From Hyphomicrobium_A sp963722495 (GTDB lineage: Bacteria; Pseudomonadota; Alphaproteobacteria; Rhizobiales; Hyphomicrobiaceae): DNA of 64,000 bases. Position 1 is the stretch's first letter, and each line of letters starts with the position of its first letter. Shown here in pieces: positions 54,124 to 64,000 of the stretch. The notes under the pieces were generated by a model. The model did no database searches, was not told the origin of the DNA, and saw nothing but the letters and a program-made list of their open reading frames with translations. The stretch covers positions 1-64,000 of the forward strand of contig CAVRND010000002.1 of assembly GCA_963722495.1 (NCBI GenBank), given 5' to 3'. The translations under genes were made by a program, and so were the position numbers.

Positions 54124-55035
54124 ATGGAATTCGGGCTGAAGGCAACGCCGGTTAGTCCAGGCGATGCCGACATCATCAAAGATTCGACGACGGCCAGCTT
54201 CGCCAAGGACGTCATCGAAGCGTCGCGCGCCGTCCCGGTGATCGTTGACTTCTGGGCGGCGTGGTGCGGTCCATGCAAGCAACTGACGCCGATGCTCGAG
54301 AAGGTCGTCAAGAGCTACGCCGGCAAAGTGCGTCTGGTGAAGATCAACGTCGACGAGCACCCGGACATCGCCGGGCAGCTGCGCGTGCAGTCGCTGCCGA
54401 CGGTATATGCGTTCCGCGACGGTCGTCCGCTCGACGGCTTTATGGGCGCGCAGCCGGAAAGCGCCATCCGCGCTTTCGTCGATCGTCTCGTGGGCGAGGA
54501 GGCCGAGGCCGACGTCGCCACGGTGCTTGCCACCGCCGAGCAGGCGCTGGAGGAAGGTGATGTGCAGGCGGCTGCCGAAATCTTCGCGGCCGTGCTTCAG
54601 GAGCACAAGCAGAATCCGATCGCACTGGCCGGTCTCGCCCGCTGCTACCTGCAGACCGGCGATATCGATCGCGCCGAGCAGATGATCGCCCTCGTTTCGC
54701 CCGAGGAAAAGAAGATTGCCGCCGTTGAGCAGGTGAAGGCGGCGCTGGAGCTGGCGCGCAAAGCCCCGAAGGCGGATCAGCAGGGCGAGCTCGAGAAAAA
54801 GCTTGCCGCCAACCCGGCCGATCCACAGGCGCGCTTCGATCTCGCCGTCGCCTTGGCTGCGCGCGGCAACAAGGCGGAGGCGGTGGAGCATTTGCTCGAG
54901 CTCGTGCGGCGCGATCGCAAGTGGAACGACGAAGCGGCGCGCAAGCAACTGGTGCAGTTCTTCGAGGCTTGGGGCTTCAAAGATGCGGCAGCCATTGACG
55001 GCCGGCGCAGACTTTCTTCTTTGCTCTTTTCGTAG
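54124..55035 (+). CDS. thioredoxin-domain co-chaperone (CnoX/YbbN-like)
   Basis: N-terminal thioredoxin fold with active site WAAWCGPCKQ (Cys48, Cys51) and SLPTVYAFRDGRP. C-terminal helical repeats (LATAEQALEEGDVQAAAEIF, ALAGLARCYLQTGDIDRAEQ) resemble the tetratricopeptide-like half of CnoX. The end GRRRLSSLLFS is typical of the group. It probably holds and protects clients under oxidative stress and passes them to GroEL. Followed by the LON and Trm112 genes. Confidence 0.9.
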   Translation: MEFGLKATPVSPGDADIIKDSTTASFAKDVIEASRAVPVIVDFWAAWCGPCKQLTPMLEKVVKSYAGKVRLVKINVDEHPDIAGQLRVQSLPTVYAFRDGRPLDGFMGAQPESAIRAFVDRLVGEEAEADVATVLATAEQALEEGDVQAAAEIFAAVLQEHKQNPIALAGLARCYLQTGDIDRAEQMIALVSPEEKKIAAVEQVKAALELARKAPKADQQGELEKKLAANPADPQARFDLAVALAARGNKAEAVEHLLELVRRDRKWNDEAARKQLVQFFEAWGFKDAAAIDGRRRLSSLLFS

Positions 55036-55072
55036 GTTTCAGAGCCCATCGAGGCGGAAGGATCTAGGGCAA

Positions 55073-55757
55073 GTGTCACCGACCGATCGCTACCGGCGTC
55101 CGGCAGATCTTCCGCCACGCATCCCCGTGTTTCCGCTGCGCGGCGCCATCCTGCTTCCTCGCGCCACGCTGCCGCTTGAACGTGTTTGAGCCGCGTTACC
55201 TTGAGATGCTGGATGCGGTGATGTCCGGCGACCGGCTGATCGGCATCGTGCAGCCGGCGACCGGCGATGGGGGCGAGGACGACGAGAGCCCACCGGGTCC
55301 GGTTGGGTTGCGCAACGTCGGCTGCGTCGGGCGCGTCACGAGCTATCAGGAGGTCGACCACGCGCGCCGCATGATCACTCTCACCGGGGTGATGCGCTAC
55401 GACATCATCGATGAAGCGCTGACGGATCTGCCGTTTCGCGTGATGAGCGTAAGCTACGATCGCTATGCATCGGATCTGAACGAAGGTCTCGGCGAGGAGC
55501 AGGTCGACCGCCCGAACCTTCTGCGCGTGCTGCGCTCCTATCTCGACGCCAACAAGCTCGAAGCGGATTGGGCGGCGATCCAGCGCGCCTCCAGCGAGTT
55601 TCTCATCAATGCGCTGTGCGTGATGTGCCCCTATGGCCCCGAGGAGAAGCAGGCGCTGCTCGAAGCCGAGGACTTGAAGTGCCGCGCCGACGTGCTGGTG
55701 GCACTTGCCGAGATGGAGCTAGCCTCCAGCGGCAGCAGCGGCACGACGCTGCAGTGA
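55073..55757 (+). CDS. LON peptidase N-terminal-domain protein; one frameshift
   Basis: The GTG at 55073 begins a LON substrate-binding domain: IPVFPLRGAILLPRATLPL, and after one excess base at about 55170 FEPRYLEMLDAVMSGDRLIG, IGIVQPATG, GCVGRVTSYQEVDHARRMIT and YLDANKLEADWAAI. Stand-alone LON-domain proteins are common here between trx and trm112. About 225 residues, normal length. The shift is likely a read error. Confidence 0.88.
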
Positions 55758-55773
55758 CGTCAAGGATGCCGCC

Positions 55774-55978
55774 ATGAGCGACGCCCGAAGAGAAGGTCGA
55801 CGCCAAGCTGCTCGAGGTTCTCGTCTGTCCGCTCACCAAGACGATGCTCGAGTACGACGCTGCTGCACACGAGCTGATCAGCCGCGCCGCCGGGCTCGCC
55901 TTTCCGATCATCGAGGGTATCCCGCGCATGCGTCTCGAAGACGCGCGCCGTCTGGACGAAGGTCCACGCCGGCTTTAA
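55774..55978 (+). CDS. Trm112 family protein; one frameshift
   Basis: Begins MSDA; after one extra C at about 55785 the family reads EEKVDAKLLEVLVCPLTKTM, HELISRAAGLAFPIIEGIPR and MRLEDARRLDE. Short zinc-ribbon-like protein; in eukaryotes it activates methyltransferases. Only one Cys is kept, as usual in bacterial members. Confidence 0.85.
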
Positions 55979-56081
55979 GCCGATCATGGTTAGCATTAAC
56001 CAAACCAGTTCAGCGTTTCGAAACGCGCCTGTGGTTGCTTCGCGCATCCGTCTTTAGTGTTGTGTAGCGGGTCCGTTGGGC
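55979..56081. promoter_or_regulatory. promoter region of the hybrid kinase with a palindromic ATTAACC motif
   Basis: ggttagcattaacc (about 55989-56002) is near-palindromic and resembles paired CtrA half sites (TTAACC). It is the only noticeable feature in the gap before the kinase. Confidence 0.3.
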
Positions 56082-58431
56082 GTGAACGACAAGCGTTTGG
56101 ATTTCTCAGCCGCGACGCGCGCCACGCGGGCCGTCGGCAAAGACCTGTGGCGCGCAGCGTCGCAGCCTGCGCCGTCGTCGGTGCTGCTCATTCGCGGGAT
56201 TGGTGTGCCTCTTCGCCGCTGTCCTGCTGCTGCCCGGTCCGCTCACGACACTGCGGCTCCTCATCGCCCTTGGCGTCGGTTTCAGTCTCATCTCGCTTCA
56301 TCTCCGGCTCGCCAAACCGCCCCACCTCGGCAGCGATGGCATGCCCAGCATGGGCGCGCGCATCGAACGGCGGCTTGAGCAGCTGCAGGATGCGCGGTGG
56401 GAGCTGAGTGAGAACGAGACGCGCTATCGCGCGCTGCTCGATACTCAGGACGAGGCGATCGTCCGCCGCGACGAAGCCGGCAACCTGACGTTCGCCAACA
56501 AGGCGTTCCTCGACATGTTCGCCGCCAAGGGCGACTGCCGTGCTCGGCAAGCCGTTCGTCATCGACGTGTGCGAGGAGAGGCGGCACCGCGGCCGCTCGC
56601 CGTGACTGACGATATTCGCCATCAACGCTTCGAGCAGCATGCCCTCACCGCCGCGGGTCCGCGCTGGATCGAATGGGAGGAGCAGCTCGTCCCGGCCGCC
56701 GGTGGTGGCGGCTTCGAGGTGCAAAGCGTCGGACGCGACGTCACGGAGCAGCGCGGGGTCGCGACGCAGTTGGCCGAGGCACGCGACCAGGCGGAGGCAG
56801 CCAATCGCGCCAAGAGCCGCTTCCTCGCCGCCATGAGCCACGAGATACGTACGCCGATGAACGGCATCCTCGGTATGGCCAGCCTGCTGCTCGAAACGCC
56901 GCAGACGCCGGAGCAGCAGACCTACGCGCGCGCCATCGATCAATCGGCGCGCACGCTGCTCGCGCTCATCGACGAGATCTTGGACTTCTCAAAGATCGAG
57001 GCCGGCAAGCTGGAGCTGACGGAGGAACCGTTCTCGCTCGAGATATGCGTCCAGGGCGCCGTGGAGCTGCTGGCGCCGCGCGCGCACGACAAGGGCCTCG
57101 AATGGCGTGGTCGGTCAGCCCGCACCTTCCGCGGCTGGTGTTCGGCGACGAAGCGCGTGTGCGCCAGATACTGCTCAATCTGCTTTCCAATGCCGTGAAA
57201 TTCACCGACTCGGGCGGCGTCAGCGTCAAGGTCGCCGAAATGGAGACGCAGGGTGCTGCGGCGGACGACATCGGGATAGAGATCGTCGTCGAGGATACGG
57301 GCATCGGCCTGTCGAACGAGGACATGCGCGGGCTGTTCACCGAGTTCGAGCAGGCCGAGACGGCGATCCGGCGACGCGACGGCGGCACGGGGCTTGGCCT
57401 CGCGATCTCCATGCAGCTGGCGCGCGCCATGGGGGGCGAAATCCGCGTCGTCAGCGAGCGGGGCAAAGGTTCTATCTTCATCGCGCGTCTTGTTCTGCAA
57501 CGCGTAACTCTTGGCGCTGATGCCGCCGAGCAAGACGCGCGCGATGGCGCGATCAGCGAGAATGGGCGCGTGCTCCTGGCTTTCGATAGGCCCTTGGAGC
57601 GACGCGCGCTGAACTATGCCCTGTCGTCTGCAGGAGTGCCCACGACGGAATCCGACTTCTCCGCCGCGGAGGGCGCCTTGGAAGCGGCACTCCGCGAAGG
57701 AGCGCCCTTCGATCGTGTCGTCATCGACGGCGCGGAGGGGCCGGCTGCCGCCGGCAACCTGCTCGCCAAGGCGCGTGACCTCAATCGTCGAAGCAGGGTG
57801 CGAGGCATCGTGCTCGTCAATGCATTGGCGCGTGCGAGCCTGTCGGAGTTCCGCGCCGCCGGGTTTCGATGCCTACCTCGTGCGCCCCGTTCGTCCTGCC
57901 TCGATGATGATGCACCTAGGGCTTCGCCAGATCCCGACGTCACCGGAGGCCGGCCGCATCGACGCGACCGGAACGCAACCTCTAGTCTTGGGGGGCGCAG
58001 GCGTGCGGCGCGTTCTGCTTGCCGAGGACAACGAGATCAACTCGTTGCTGGCCAAGCGCGTGCTGGAGAAGTGCGGCTGCGAATACGTCGCCGTGACCAA
58101 CGGCGCCGAGGCCGTGGCGGTGATCCGTCAGATGCTGCAGGGCGAGATGCGCGGCGTCGACCTCATCCTGATGGACATCTTCATGCCGCAGCTCGACGGG
58201 TTGGAGGCGGCCCGCGCGATCAAGGAGTTGTACGCGACCAGCCCCGGCCATGCGGTCGCACCCCCCATCGTCGCGCTGACGGCAAACGCGTTTGCCGAGG
58301 ACAAGCAGCGCTATCTCGATGCCGGGATGGACGACTATCTCGCCAAGCCGTTCGACAAAGCCGGCTTGCAGGCTGTGCTCCTGAGGTGGTTTGGCCAGCG
58401 CGGCGGCGGAAATACCGACGCGGCCGCTTGA
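56082..58431 (+). CDS. hybrid sensor histidine kinase (membrane, PAS, HisKA, HATPase, receiver); several frameshifts
   Basis: GTG at 56082. N-terminus DKRLDFSAATRATRAV, membrane segments around VCLFAAVLLLPGPLT and LLIALGVGFSLISLHL, a PAS domain (RYRALLDTQDEAIVRRDEAG, NLTFANKAFLDMF), a HisKA domain with the phospho-His in MSHEIRTPMNGILGMA, an HATPase with LLNLLSNAVKFTDSGG and GGTGLGLAISMQLARAMGG, and a C-terminal receiver (VLLAEDNEINSLLAKRVLEK, LILMDIFMPQLDGLEAAR). Frames change at about 56200, 56540-56600, 57105 and 57870. A phosphorelay kinase of unknown signal; the next gene is an acyltransferase. Confidence 0.88.
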
Positions 58432-58657
58432 GCGGCGCCCTTGAGCGCGCCCAATTTCATGGGCATTTGCTGAGTGTAACCTGCCCGTGGCCCATTGGCC
58501 GCGGGTAAAAAGTCTGTCATGGAATCGTGCTATCCACCCGCGGCTATTGGGGAAATGGCCTAAGCCACAGCGGTGCGGACGAGCGGCAACAGGCTGCTTC
58601 AAGCAACGCGAGACGCACCGTAAGATAGTCTCGGGTGCACAGGGGAGAGACGGAGCA

Positions 58658-59626
58658 ATGAAGTATACCGCGCGGCGGATGGCCACTCGGCTCGCAAGTA
58701 GTCCGAAGTGGCAGGCAGTCCCCGGCGGGTTGCTGGCCCTACGCGCGCTGAGCGACGCAGGCGGTGCCACCTTCCCTCTCCGCAAGCCTGACAAGGTCTA
58801 CGGCAAGATCGGCAGCCTCGAAGTGCGGCTCACACGCCGGTGGCGCGACATAAAGCTCGCGCAGCGGTTGCGTTACAAAGTCTTCTACGAAGAGATGTCC
58901 GCCATTCCGACGTTGCGCGCCGAACTGCGTCGCCGGGATGAGGATCCTTACGACGCCATTTGCGATCATTTGCTCGTCGTCGACGAAGCGGCGGCGCCGG
59001 CTAACGACGCATGGGGCGGTCTGCGCCGCAACAAGGTTGTCGGGACCTACCGCGTGCTGCGCCAGGACGTCGCCGAGCGCACGCTCGGGTTCTATACGCA
59101 AAGCGAATACGACATCGCGCCGCTGATCGCCGCCAAGCCGCACCATCGCTTCATGGAGCTCGGACGCTCCTGCGTGCTCGAGCCGTATCGCAACAAGCGG
59201 ACGGTCGAGCTGCTGTGGCACGGGCTGTGGACTTACGTGCGCGAGCAGAAGGTCGACGTGATGATCGGCTGTGCCAGCTTGGCCGGCACCGATCCCGACC
59301 GGCACGCGATGGCCCTCAGCTTCCTGCACCACAATGCCCTGGCACCGCCCGAGTGGCGATGCCGCGCGCACGACCGGCTGTACGTCGGCATGGATCGCTT
59401 GCCGAAGGAGAAGGTCGACGCCAAGACCGCTCTCAAAGCGTTGCCGCCGCTGATCAAGGGATATCTGCGCCTCGGCGCCTTTGTCGGCGACGGCGCTGTC
59501 ATCGACCGGCAATTCGGTACCACCGACGTGCTGATCATCCTGCCTGTCGAAAAGATCGATCCGCGCTACTTCGAGCACTTCGGCACGCCGAACGAAGTGA
59601 AGAGCCGCGTAGCCGTCGACGCCTGA
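58658..59626 (+). CDS. OlsB-like N-acyltransferase (ornithine lipid synthesis)
   Basis: ATG at 58658 is chosen over an upstream frame; the start KYTARRMATRLASSP and GSLEVRLTRRWRDIKLAQRL lead into a GNAT core with RYKVFYEEMSA, HLLVVDE, VGTYRVLRQDVA, HRFMELGRSCVLEPYRNK and MIGCASLAGTDPDRHAMALS. OlsB moves a 3-hydroxy-fatty acyl group onto ornithine to make lyso-ornithine lipid. OlsA is not adjacent. 322 residues. Confidence 0.75.
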   Translation: MKYTARRMATRLASSPKWQAVPGGLLALRALSDAGGATFPLRKPDKVYGKIGSLEVRLTRRWRDIKLAQRLRYKVFYEEMSAIPTLRAELRRRDEDPYDAICDHLLVVDEAAAPANDAWGGLRRNKVVGTYRVLRQDVAERTLGFYTQSEYDIAPLIAAKPHHRFMELGRSCVLEPYRNKRTVELLWHGLWTYVREQKVDVMIGCASLAGTDPDRHAMALSFLHHNALAPPEWRCRAHDRLYVGMDRLPKEKVDAKTALKALPPLIKGYLRLGAFVGDGAVIDRQFGTTDVLIILPVEKIDPRYFEHFGTPNEVKSRVAVDA

Positions 59627-59632
59627 GACCGA

Positions 59633-61529
59633 TCAGCCGCGCTGCGCGTCGCCCTTGGCGGCCTTGTCGCCGGCGATTGCCGTGTCGAGGGCGGCAAGAC
59701 GTAGCGCGCACTGTTTGACCGCGCGCTTCACGCCGCTCGCCCGCACGGGGGGGCTGAAGTAGAAGCCCTGCGCCTCGTTGTAGCCCGCGGCGCGCACGGC
59801 GGCGAGGCTGGCTGCCGTTTCGACGCCCTCCGCCACCGACCGCATATTCAGCTCGCGCGCCAGGTCGGCAACCGATTTGACGATAGCGACGCAGTCGTGG
59901 TGCTCCGGGATATCGCGCACGAAGCTGCGATCTATCTTGATCTTCTTGAACGGGAAGCTGCGCAAGTAGTTGAGCGTCGCAAAGCAGGTGCCGAAATCGT
60001 CGAGCGTTATCAGCACGCCGAGATCGTGCAGCTTGCGCAGCACTTCCTGCGTCCGCGCCTGGTCCCGCATCAGGACGGTTTCGGTGATCTCCAGCTGCAA
60101 CCGCTGCGGCTCCAGCCCCGTCTCCTTCAGCGCCTCGATGACGATCTCGTAGACGTCGCAGCATTCGATCTGCACGGCTGAAAGATTGACCGCCACCTTG
60201 GCTCCGTCAGGCCAGTCCATGGCATCCGTGCACGCCTGCTTCAGAGCCCAGCTGCCCATGCGTGACGATGAGGCGCGTCTCCTCCGCGATCGGAATGAAC
60301 TCCGACGGCGGGATCATGCCGCGGCTCGGATGCTTCCAGCGCATCAGCGCCTCGAAGCTCGACACCTTGCCTTCGCGCAGGTCGACGATGGGCTGGTAAT
60401 GCAACACCAGCTCGCCGCGCTCGACGGCCTCGATCAGCTCGGCGCGCAGCGGATTGGGGGCGGCGGGTAAATCGACCGATCCTGGCTTGTAGACGGCGTG
60501 CACGCCGCGCCCCATCGATTTGGCGCGATAGAGGGCCATGTCGGCACAGGCGAACAGCTGCTCCACCGTCTGGCCGTGGTGCGGGGCGAGCGCCACGCCG
60601 ATGCTGGCCTCGGTATGCAGGCAGTGGCCGAGCACCTCGTGTGGACGGCGGATGTTTTGCAGGATCCGCCGTGCAAGGTTATCGGCCAGATCCTCACGAT
60701 CGACACCGACCTGAAGGATGGCAAACTCATCGCCGCCCAGCCGACCAACGACATCGCCGGCGCGCAAGGTGCTCTTCAGTCCCGCAGCGACGCTCTTCAA
60801 TAGGCCGTCACCGACGAGATGGCCGTGGCGATCGTTGATCTGCTTGAAATGGTCGAGGTCGAGCCACAGCAGCGCGAAGCCTTGGCGCGGATCGTACGTC
60901 TCGAACTGATGCTCGAGGCACTCGCGGAAGTGGAAACGGTTGGGGATCTCGGTCAGCGTGTCGTGGCGCGCCAGCCATTCGATCTTCTCGTCGGACCGCC
61001 GCTGTGCGGTGATGTCTTCCTGCATGTCCACCCAGCCGCCGCCCGCCAGCGGCTGATAGGTGACGCGGATGATCCGGCCGTCCGCCAGATTCTGGATTTC
61101 TTCCCGATGTCCGGTCTGCTGAAGTCTGGCGACATGGTCCTTGATCCACGCGTTCGCCGTCTCCTTGGAGGCTTCCTCCCCGGTCGCGCGACGCATGTGA
61201 TAGCGCAGGATTTCGCTAAACGGCGTGCCAGCGCGCGCAAGGTCTGGGGGCAGCGAATAGATGTCGGCGTATGCCTTGTTGCAGACGACCAGCGTCTGCT
61301 CGTTGTCGAACATCGAAAGCCCGCGGCCCATGTGGTTGAGCGCGGATTCGAAGCAGGAATTCAGCTGTTCGAGTTTCTCGTTGCGCTCCAGAACGGCGCC
61401 GAGCTTTTCCTCCAGGGCATCCCGAAGGTGCGCAACCTCGTCAGCCGAGAAAGACTCCTGAGCCTTCTCGCCACGCCGGCTTCCTTGCCTTCCTGCACCG
61501 AGGGCAAGCTTGAGCGCACTCTGACTCAC
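59633..61529 (-). CDS. PAS-GGDEF-EAL c-di-GMP enzyme; one frameshift
   Basis: An N-terminal coiled coil and PAS domain (MGRGLSMFDNEQTLVVCNKA, YADIYSLPPDL) precede GGDEF (RHDTLTEIPNR, RLGGDEFAILQV) and EAL (SFEALMRWKHPSRGMIPPSE, VNLSAVQIE, LEITETVLM, ITLDDFGTCFATLN, KIDRSFVRD, SVAEGVETAAS). A one-base excess at about 60262 interrupts the EAL domain. The GGDEF A site is intact; in the EAL part DDFGTC replaces the usual DDFGTG. Predicted to make and/or hydrolyse c-di-GMP. It starts with a clear ATG at 61529. Confidence 0.9.
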
Positions 61530-61679
61530 GTGTGGCCTTCCCTGAAATCGCCGCAGCGTTTCAGCAACTTACCCGAGCGTTAGTCGCTACATTCCTAATT
61601 AGATGCTGCGTAAACCCCAAAGGACTTAGCAATCGGTAAACGCTCTCAGCGCCTGGTTGAGGCAGCAACCAGCTCAACC

Positions 61680-62954
61680 CTAAGGGGCGTCGCCGTAGAA
61701 GTACTTAACGCCGAGGGTGATCTCGTACTGTTGGGTGGAAATCTCGACGGCATGACCCGGCCCGGGGATGACCTCGACGCCACTGACTGTGGCCTCCGGC
61801 GCATACATGCCGGCGAACTCGACCGCCCAGTCTTTGTCGACCCGCCATTCGCCGCCGGCAGTAAGATGATGCTGGGTGGCGGCCGGAGCCAGGATATCGA
61901 GCTGCACGTCGCGCGAGCCGAACAGGGGGGTGTTGTAAGCGTATCCGGCACGAAGCGCGAGGTTGGGCGTATACCGCCACTCGATGCCAAACTTCACAGC
62001 GTCGATGTCGCGCCAGCCGAATGCGGGGCCGTTGGCGGCGCCAAACGGCGCAAAGAGCATGTTGGTTGCAGGATTAGCAACGCACGGCACCGAGCCGAAG
62101 GCGATGTGCTGGTAGTCCAGCATCAGTGTCAGATTTGGCTGGGCGTCATAGGCGATTCCGGCTTGGCCGAACGCCGGCATGTCGCAGTCGCCATGATCGG
62201 CCAGCAGGCCGGCGTACTTCTCGAAGGAGCCCATGTAGGTGCGCGAGGCAATCGCGGCACCGAAGCGCAGATGACGGGCGACGCTCCACTCGACGCCCCC
62301 GCTGACGCCGTAGCCCCATTCCTGATCGATGCTGTTCGACACCGGGGCGAACAGCGAAAGGCCCTTGGCGCGGAATTGCTGGCGCGCAAGCGTCGGTCCG
62401 ATGCCCACCGATAGGTCCGGCGTGATCCGCTTGGCGAGCGACAGTGTCAAGAACATCTGCTGTAGGTCGACGCCAGCCGGTCCGCCGCAATACATGCCCG
62501 ACCCGCCGTTGAGGCATCCGCCGCCGCGATCGAAGTTGCGGTAATTGGTGCTGGCGCCATTGCCCCACACCGAGACGCCGACCACGTCGACGAACGGATT
62601 GCCGGACACGCGGTAAGCCGCCGAAAGGTTGGGGATGAAGAACTCGAGCGTGTTGCTTTCGTACTTGCCGGTGGGCGTCAGACCGGGCGCACCGGAGCCC
62701 ACCATCTCGCGTGTCGGGCTGAACAAACCGAACGCGCTGTCGATCTCGTTCTGCGCATGCACGAGGCCGGCCGGATTGATGATGGCGATGGTGGCGTCGC
62801 GGCCGTCGGCGGCGCCTGCACCGGCCAAGCCCTTATGCCGCGCGCCGTAGGCATGTTGGAAATAGCCTTCCAACGCCTGCGCCGGTTGCCCCAACAACAC
62901 CGTCAGCAGTAGGGCCACTACAACGCTGCCCGGCCGCGATTGTGACGAATTCAT
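61680..62954 (-). CDS. OmpP1/FadL family outer-membrane protein
   Basis: The ATG at 62954 is preferred over a GTG at 62978. The signal peptide (GSVVVALLLTVLLGQPAQA) is followed by a FadL start (GYFQHAYGARHKGLAGAGAA, DGRDATIAIINPAGLV), many amphipathic strands and a C-terminus with the last strands ending YFYGDAP. A 14-stranded barrel for long-chain hydrophobic solutes. Two pairs of Cys (CLNGGSGMYC and others) are unusual but plausible surface disulphides. The preceding GGDEF-EAL gene is separate. Confidence 0.9.
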   Translation of the reverse strand: MNSSQSRPGSVVVALLLTVLLGQPAQALEGYFQHAYGARHKGLAGAGAADGRDATIAIINPAGLVHAQNEIDSAFGLFSPTREMVGSGAPGLTPTGKYESNTLEFFIPNLSAAYRVSGNPFVDVVGVSVWGNGASTNYRNFDRGGGCLNGGSGMYCGGPAGVDLQQMFLTLSLAKRITPDLSVGIGPTLARQQFRAKGLSLFAPVSNSIDQEWGYGVSGGVEWSVARHLRFGAAIASRTYMGSFEKYAGLLADHGDCDMPAFGQAGIAYDAQPNLTLMLDYQHIAFGSVPCVANPATNMLFAPFGAANGPAFGWRDIDAVKFGIEWRYTPNLALRAGYAYNTPLFGSRDVQLDILAPAATQHHLTAGGEWRVDKDWAVEFAGMYAPEATVSGVEVIPGPGHAVEISTQQYEITLGVKYFYGDAP

Positions 62955-62978
62955 CGATATCCCCGCGGCCCGAATCAC

Positions 62979-64000
62979 TCAACAAAAGTCTATGCAATTT
63001 CGGCAGGGCTGCGATGGACCTTGTTTGATCCGTGCACAGTTCGTGCACAGGGTCTCCACAGAAATTGGGCGTTCCGGCAACCCCTTGGGCTTCACGCGCG
63101 CTGGCTGCGCAATGGCTCGTCCATTGGACTGTCGTGGCGGATGAAGCTGTAACTCCATGCGCCAGATCCCGGCAGCACCTGCGACGGCCAGATGAACCGG
63201 GCCCAGCTCGAACTCGTAGTCCGGATGATAGAAGCCTTCCTGTGTGGGGAACCAGGCCTGCGCCTTACGTGTGCGCAGAAGCTGCACCATGTCGGCGGGG
63301 GCGCTGTAGTTTTCGGCCGCTTCACACTGTGACTTCACGGCGTCGACATCAGAAATGAGCAGGAACGATTCGTTGCCGTCGGCGTCGCGCATCATGACTC
63401 CGGGCGGCGCCGCGCAGACATAATGCTCGACGATGCCGTTCTTCTCGGCCACTTCCTTGAACAGCTCTGCAAAGCTGGGGTCGGAGAAGAACGAGGGCTT
63501 CTGCAACGCGAGCGCGCTGTTGATGGGTGCGCAGATCTCGATGAAGTATTCGTCCTGAAGGCGCTTGATCTCGCGCCGCAGGGCATACGTTACGCTCTGG
63601 TCCTGCTTCTGCAGGAAGCAGTCGATGACGCCCTCATTGAAGGCCGAGATTGCGGTTTCAAGCCCGGCCTTTCCGGTGAGCAGGATCGTCTTTACCGGCA
63701 AATCGCGGATCGCGCGGCAGAACTCGACTCCCGTCATCTTCGGCATATCGTAGTCGACGACGGCGACGGAGACCCGCTGCTGACGGGAGCGGTCGTCGAT
63801 GACGGAGCGCAGTTCGGACAACTGCAGGCGCAGCAGACGGTCGCCGAAGCGCACTTCGGAGCCCAGATCCATATCGGAAACGTCTCTGAAGTAGCGTGCG
63901 AAATTCGGATGCTGCCCGGCCTGGGCGCGCAGATGCTCCAGAGCAGCGTCGGGACGCGTAAACGTCTGGCAGGACACTTCTTCGCTAAACTGAAAATCCA
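62979..64000 (-). CDS. response regulator with C-terminal extension, truncated at window edge
   Basis: Receiver domain with phospho-acceptor in VAVVDYDMPKMTGVEFCRAI and VKTILLTGKAGLETA, Lys in FLQKQDQ. The frame stays open beyond the window end (upstream reading FQFSEEVSCQTF at 63969-64000), so the true start lies outside. The C-terminal 200 residues contain helices and a beta-rich part (VEHYVCAAPPGVMMRDADGN) with a Cys-containing end, CTNCARI. No DNA-binding or enzymatic output domain is recognised. Near the FadL gene it may regulate envelope functions. Confidence 0.75.
   Translation of the reverse strand, partial: DFQFSEEVSCQTFTRPDAALEHLRAQAGQHPNFARYFRDVSDMDLGSEVRFGDRLLRLQLSELRSVIDDRSRQQRVSVAVVDYDMPKMTGVEFCRAIRDLPVKTILLTGKAGLETAISAFNEGVIDCFLQKQDQSVTYALRREIKRLQDEYFIEICAPINSALALQKPSFFSDPSFAELFKEVAEKNGIVEHYVCAAPPGVMMRDADGNESFLLISDVDAVKSQCEAAENYSAPADMVQLLRTRKAQAWFPTQEGFYHPDYEFELGPVHLAVAGAAGIWRMELQLHPPRQSNGRAIAQPARVKPKGLPERPISVETLCTNCARIKQGPSQPCRNCIDFC

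Overview
The window looks like an alphaproteobacterium of the order Hyphomicrobiales (Rhizobiales). The evidence is high GC, the hemY/mitofilin/hemD/hemC block divergent from tsaD-gpsA, the order htpX-rsmB-heparinase II/III-purH, an SDH assembly factor (DUF1674) divergent from htpX, a thioredoxin/LON/Trm112 run, and an OlsB-type acyltransferase. The genus cannot be fixed from the sequence alone.

Region 1 (about 1-21.8 kb) is accessory DNA. A tyrosine integrase reads into the 3' end of tRNA-Thr(CGT) at 21784-21859, the usual layout of an integrated genomic island. The second attachment site is not seen, so the island probably runs off the left edge. It carries regulators (H-NS/HvrA type, a lone receiver protein, a CHASE3-PAS-GGDEF diguanylate cyclase), small secreted and membrane proteins, an SRAP (HMCES/YedK) protein, a YcgG-type haem oxygenase overlapping a DUF1989 protein, a GFA-family protein, and many decayed genes (two ATP-dependent DNA ligase relics, an SRAP relic, paired winged-helix-like proteins). 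Its largest intact block is a three-gene operon: membrane-fusion protein, PilZ-containing beta-glucan/cellulose synthase and GH5 glycosidase. Next to the integrase, an orphan HigA antitoxin lies among three diverged copies of a terminator-bearing module.

Region 2 (about 21.9-39.4 kb) is core: two tandem Cys-rich secreted paralogues, hemY-mitofilin-hemD-hemC on the minus strand, then tsaD, gpsA, an EVE protein, a methyltransferase, DUF1761, acetyl-CoA synthetase, a hydrolase with a Cys in the nucleophile elbow, an FAD amine oxidase overlapping an NAD(P)-binding protein, and an extensin-like protein.

Region 3 (39.4-53.8 kb) holds htpX-rsmB-heparinase-purH-GNAT, an MFS transporter, a lemA-ygcG-TPM operon, a ParA ATPase, tRNA-Gly(GCC) and a ProX-type editing protein. 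Three CTAG-bounded REPIN-like palindromes lie at 46.77, 53.80 and 53.89 kb. Region 4 (54-64 kb) holds a thioredoxin co-chaperone, a LON-domain protein, Trm112, a hybrid histidine kinase, an OlsB-like acyltransferase, a GGDEF-EAL protein, a FadL porin and a response regulator cut by the window end.

A general caution: about 30 single-base frameshifts interrupt otherwise well conserved genes (purH, acs, hemC, hemD, hemY and others). In nearly all of them, removing one base restores the family sequence. This suggests systematic insertion errors in the assembly rather than real gene loss. Such genes are listed as CDS with the shift positions; genuine relics in the island are listed as pseudogenes. 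Signalling by c-di-GMP recurs: a GGDEF cyclase and a PilZ glucan synthase lie side by side on the island, and a GGDEF-EAL protein lies in the core.
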